A stretch of DNA of 64,000 bases from Megaleporinus macrocephalus (taxonomy: Eukaryota; Chordata; Actinopteri; Characiformes; Anostomidae). Made by a program: the position numbers and the translations under genes. Below, in pieces: positions 62,721 to 64,000 of the stretch. The notes beneath the pieces are model-generated. The model was not told where the DNA came from and did no database searches. It worked only from the letters and a program-made list of their open reading frames with translations. The first letter of the stretch is position 1. The number at the start of each line of letters is the position of its first letter. Where the stretch lies: positions 15,097,962 through 15,161,961 of the forward strand of contig CM038720.1 in the NCBI GenBank assembly GCA_021613375.1. The letters run 5' to 3'.

Positions 62721-63008
62721 ATGGTAAAAGCTTGGGAACAAAGATTTCGGGCACAACAAATAAACAACAAAAAAGGCGATTTTTCCTTATACACTTGAAT
62801 CACACGGTGGTGACCCTGACACTGGAATGAGCGCATGCAATAGTCAGCCACATGAATAGACCTTTGAAGACTTCGTTTATATTATCAGTTTTGGAAACAA
62901 CAGAATGAAAAACGTCTGACTCATTTGGTCATGGAAATTAGCTCAAGCTGGTGTATGTTGCTAAGAATAAATGCATTCAGAACATAAACATGGTGTAAAG
63001 TGGCTTTA

Positions 63009-63024
63009 CCACAGGGGGTCACTT
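63009..63024 (+). promoter_or_regulatory. Weak CTCF-like site
   Basis: ACCACAGGGGGTCACT partly matches the CTCF core on the plus strand, opposite in orientation to the sites at 10181 and 58553. One core position is missing, so confidence is low. Confidence 0.2.
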
Positions 63025-64000
63025 TAACATGTACTATAAATACATAAAAAGCAATTAGCCAACAAGGCCAAAATTGTCATGTGCCACTAACTGGAAAAAA
63101 GTACATTTGGAAGTTCATGTTTGTTAATTACTAAATATTTTAATACAATCTATATACATTGAGTCAATCTGGCTTTTGGCATTTTATTCCATCACAAATA
63201 GGCAAAGATAAATGCAAGAAAGCACGACCCACAAAAGCGTAGTGTAGTGCATGATATGTAGTGCTGGAGGTTGCGATTTAGTTAGGAATTATGAAAATAA
63301 CGAGTTCAGTACATATAACTGATATACTGTAAACTTCAAACACGTTTGTCTTCTCCATCATATACAAAGTGTTTGTAAAAAAGGGCAGTAAAAAACAAGT
63401 CTTTTCCCAAATCCAAGACTGTTACATAACAGTACTGATGCACCCCAAAATGATACCCCCAACATTTACTTTAAATAGCAGCTCAAATTCCAGCCCAGCA
63501 GAAACAACGTCAAAGGAGTAACAGCAGTGGTGGACTATACATGCAAAAATCTACCAATGCAGGCTATGAAAAGGATGTCACCACTTTTTATGCCATTTTT
63601 TATTAGCTGTCAGTGATACATGGCTGATGCTCACCTTAAGATCCCAAACAACTATAATTCCAAGACAGTAGTTTGCTCTGCACATTTGACTACAGACAGT
63701 TTCTCAAACCTTGAACAATATCGACGACAGGGGAAAAGATTCCACCTTCCAACCATCATCACAACCCCAATAGCAGCCTGTAAGTAGCAGCCAAGCTGTG
63801 TGCTATTATCTACTTTTGATGATTTAAGTCTTAACATTTTTAATTAAAAGTTATAGCGAGTTACATTTACTTTGTATTAATGGCAAGGTTAATTTTATTT
63901 TCTTGCCTGTGTCTGTTTCGTTAGTTTCTTCTGAACCAACCAATCAGAGCACAGTTCATCAAAATATTTCTAAGCACACCATAAAGGGGAAAACAGCTCC
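63025..64000. other. Gene-free stretch to window edge
   Basis: AT-rich ordinary sequence. No exon, RNA gene or element end was recognised. Confidence 0.45.

Overview
This window looks like non-coding chromosomal DNA from a ray-finned fish. The evidence is the repeat content: several families of decayed Tc1/mariner transposons, non-autonomous hAT and Harbinger-like elements with intact target-site duplications, a tRNA-derived SINE whose tail resembles a widespread teleost type, and long (TA)n, (GT)n and (GA)n microsatellites. The flavour suggests an otophysan-type teleost (characin, catfish or relatives), but that is inference. There is no operon-like organisation and no complete protein-coding gene. 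Almost every open reading frame of 60 to 150 codons here is chance.

The one place that looks like part of a host gene is a CpG-rich block at about 11.3-12.2 kb. On the minus strand it leads to a start codon, nine codons and a consensus splice donor at 11240/11241. I read this as the promoter, 5' UTR and first coding exon of a minus-strand gene whose remaining exons lie beyond the left edge. The gene could not be identified from nine residues. On this reading, 1-11.2 kb is its first intron, and everything to the right is upstream regulatory DNA or another gene's intron.

Layout: 0-1 kb, decayed Tc1 transposase (minus strand). 1-11.2 kb, presumed intron with a CpG-rich conserved-looking block (9.8 kb) and a CTCF-like site (10.2 kb). 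11.2-12.2 kb, promoter/first exon. 12.5-14.9 kb, a near-palindrome, a GGTACC-type dispersed repeat and a second Tc1 family. 17.5 kb, (TA)(TG) microsatellite. 18.5-19.2 kb, hAT element. 20.9-26.2 kb, conserved-looking blocks and a perfect RFX X-box. 27.8-32.7 kb, microsatellites plus two more Tc1 remnants. 34.4-34.9 kb, a MITE. 36.2-37.9 kb, a three-level nest of transposons. 39.3-39.5 kb, a palindromic compound microsatellite. 42-47.5 kb, candidate enhancer-like blocks. 53.4-53.9 kb, hAT elements. 54.7-55.8 kb, a diverged local duplication. 56.9 kb, a SINE. 58.6 kb, a second CTCF-like site. 62.5 kb, a last conserved-looking block.

No undescribed enzymatic or defence system is visible. The most informative observations are the first-exon candidate, the nested transposons, the X-box, the CTCF-like sites and the tandem duplication. 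Identification of conserved non-coding elements is inferred from composition and motif content, not from any alignment.
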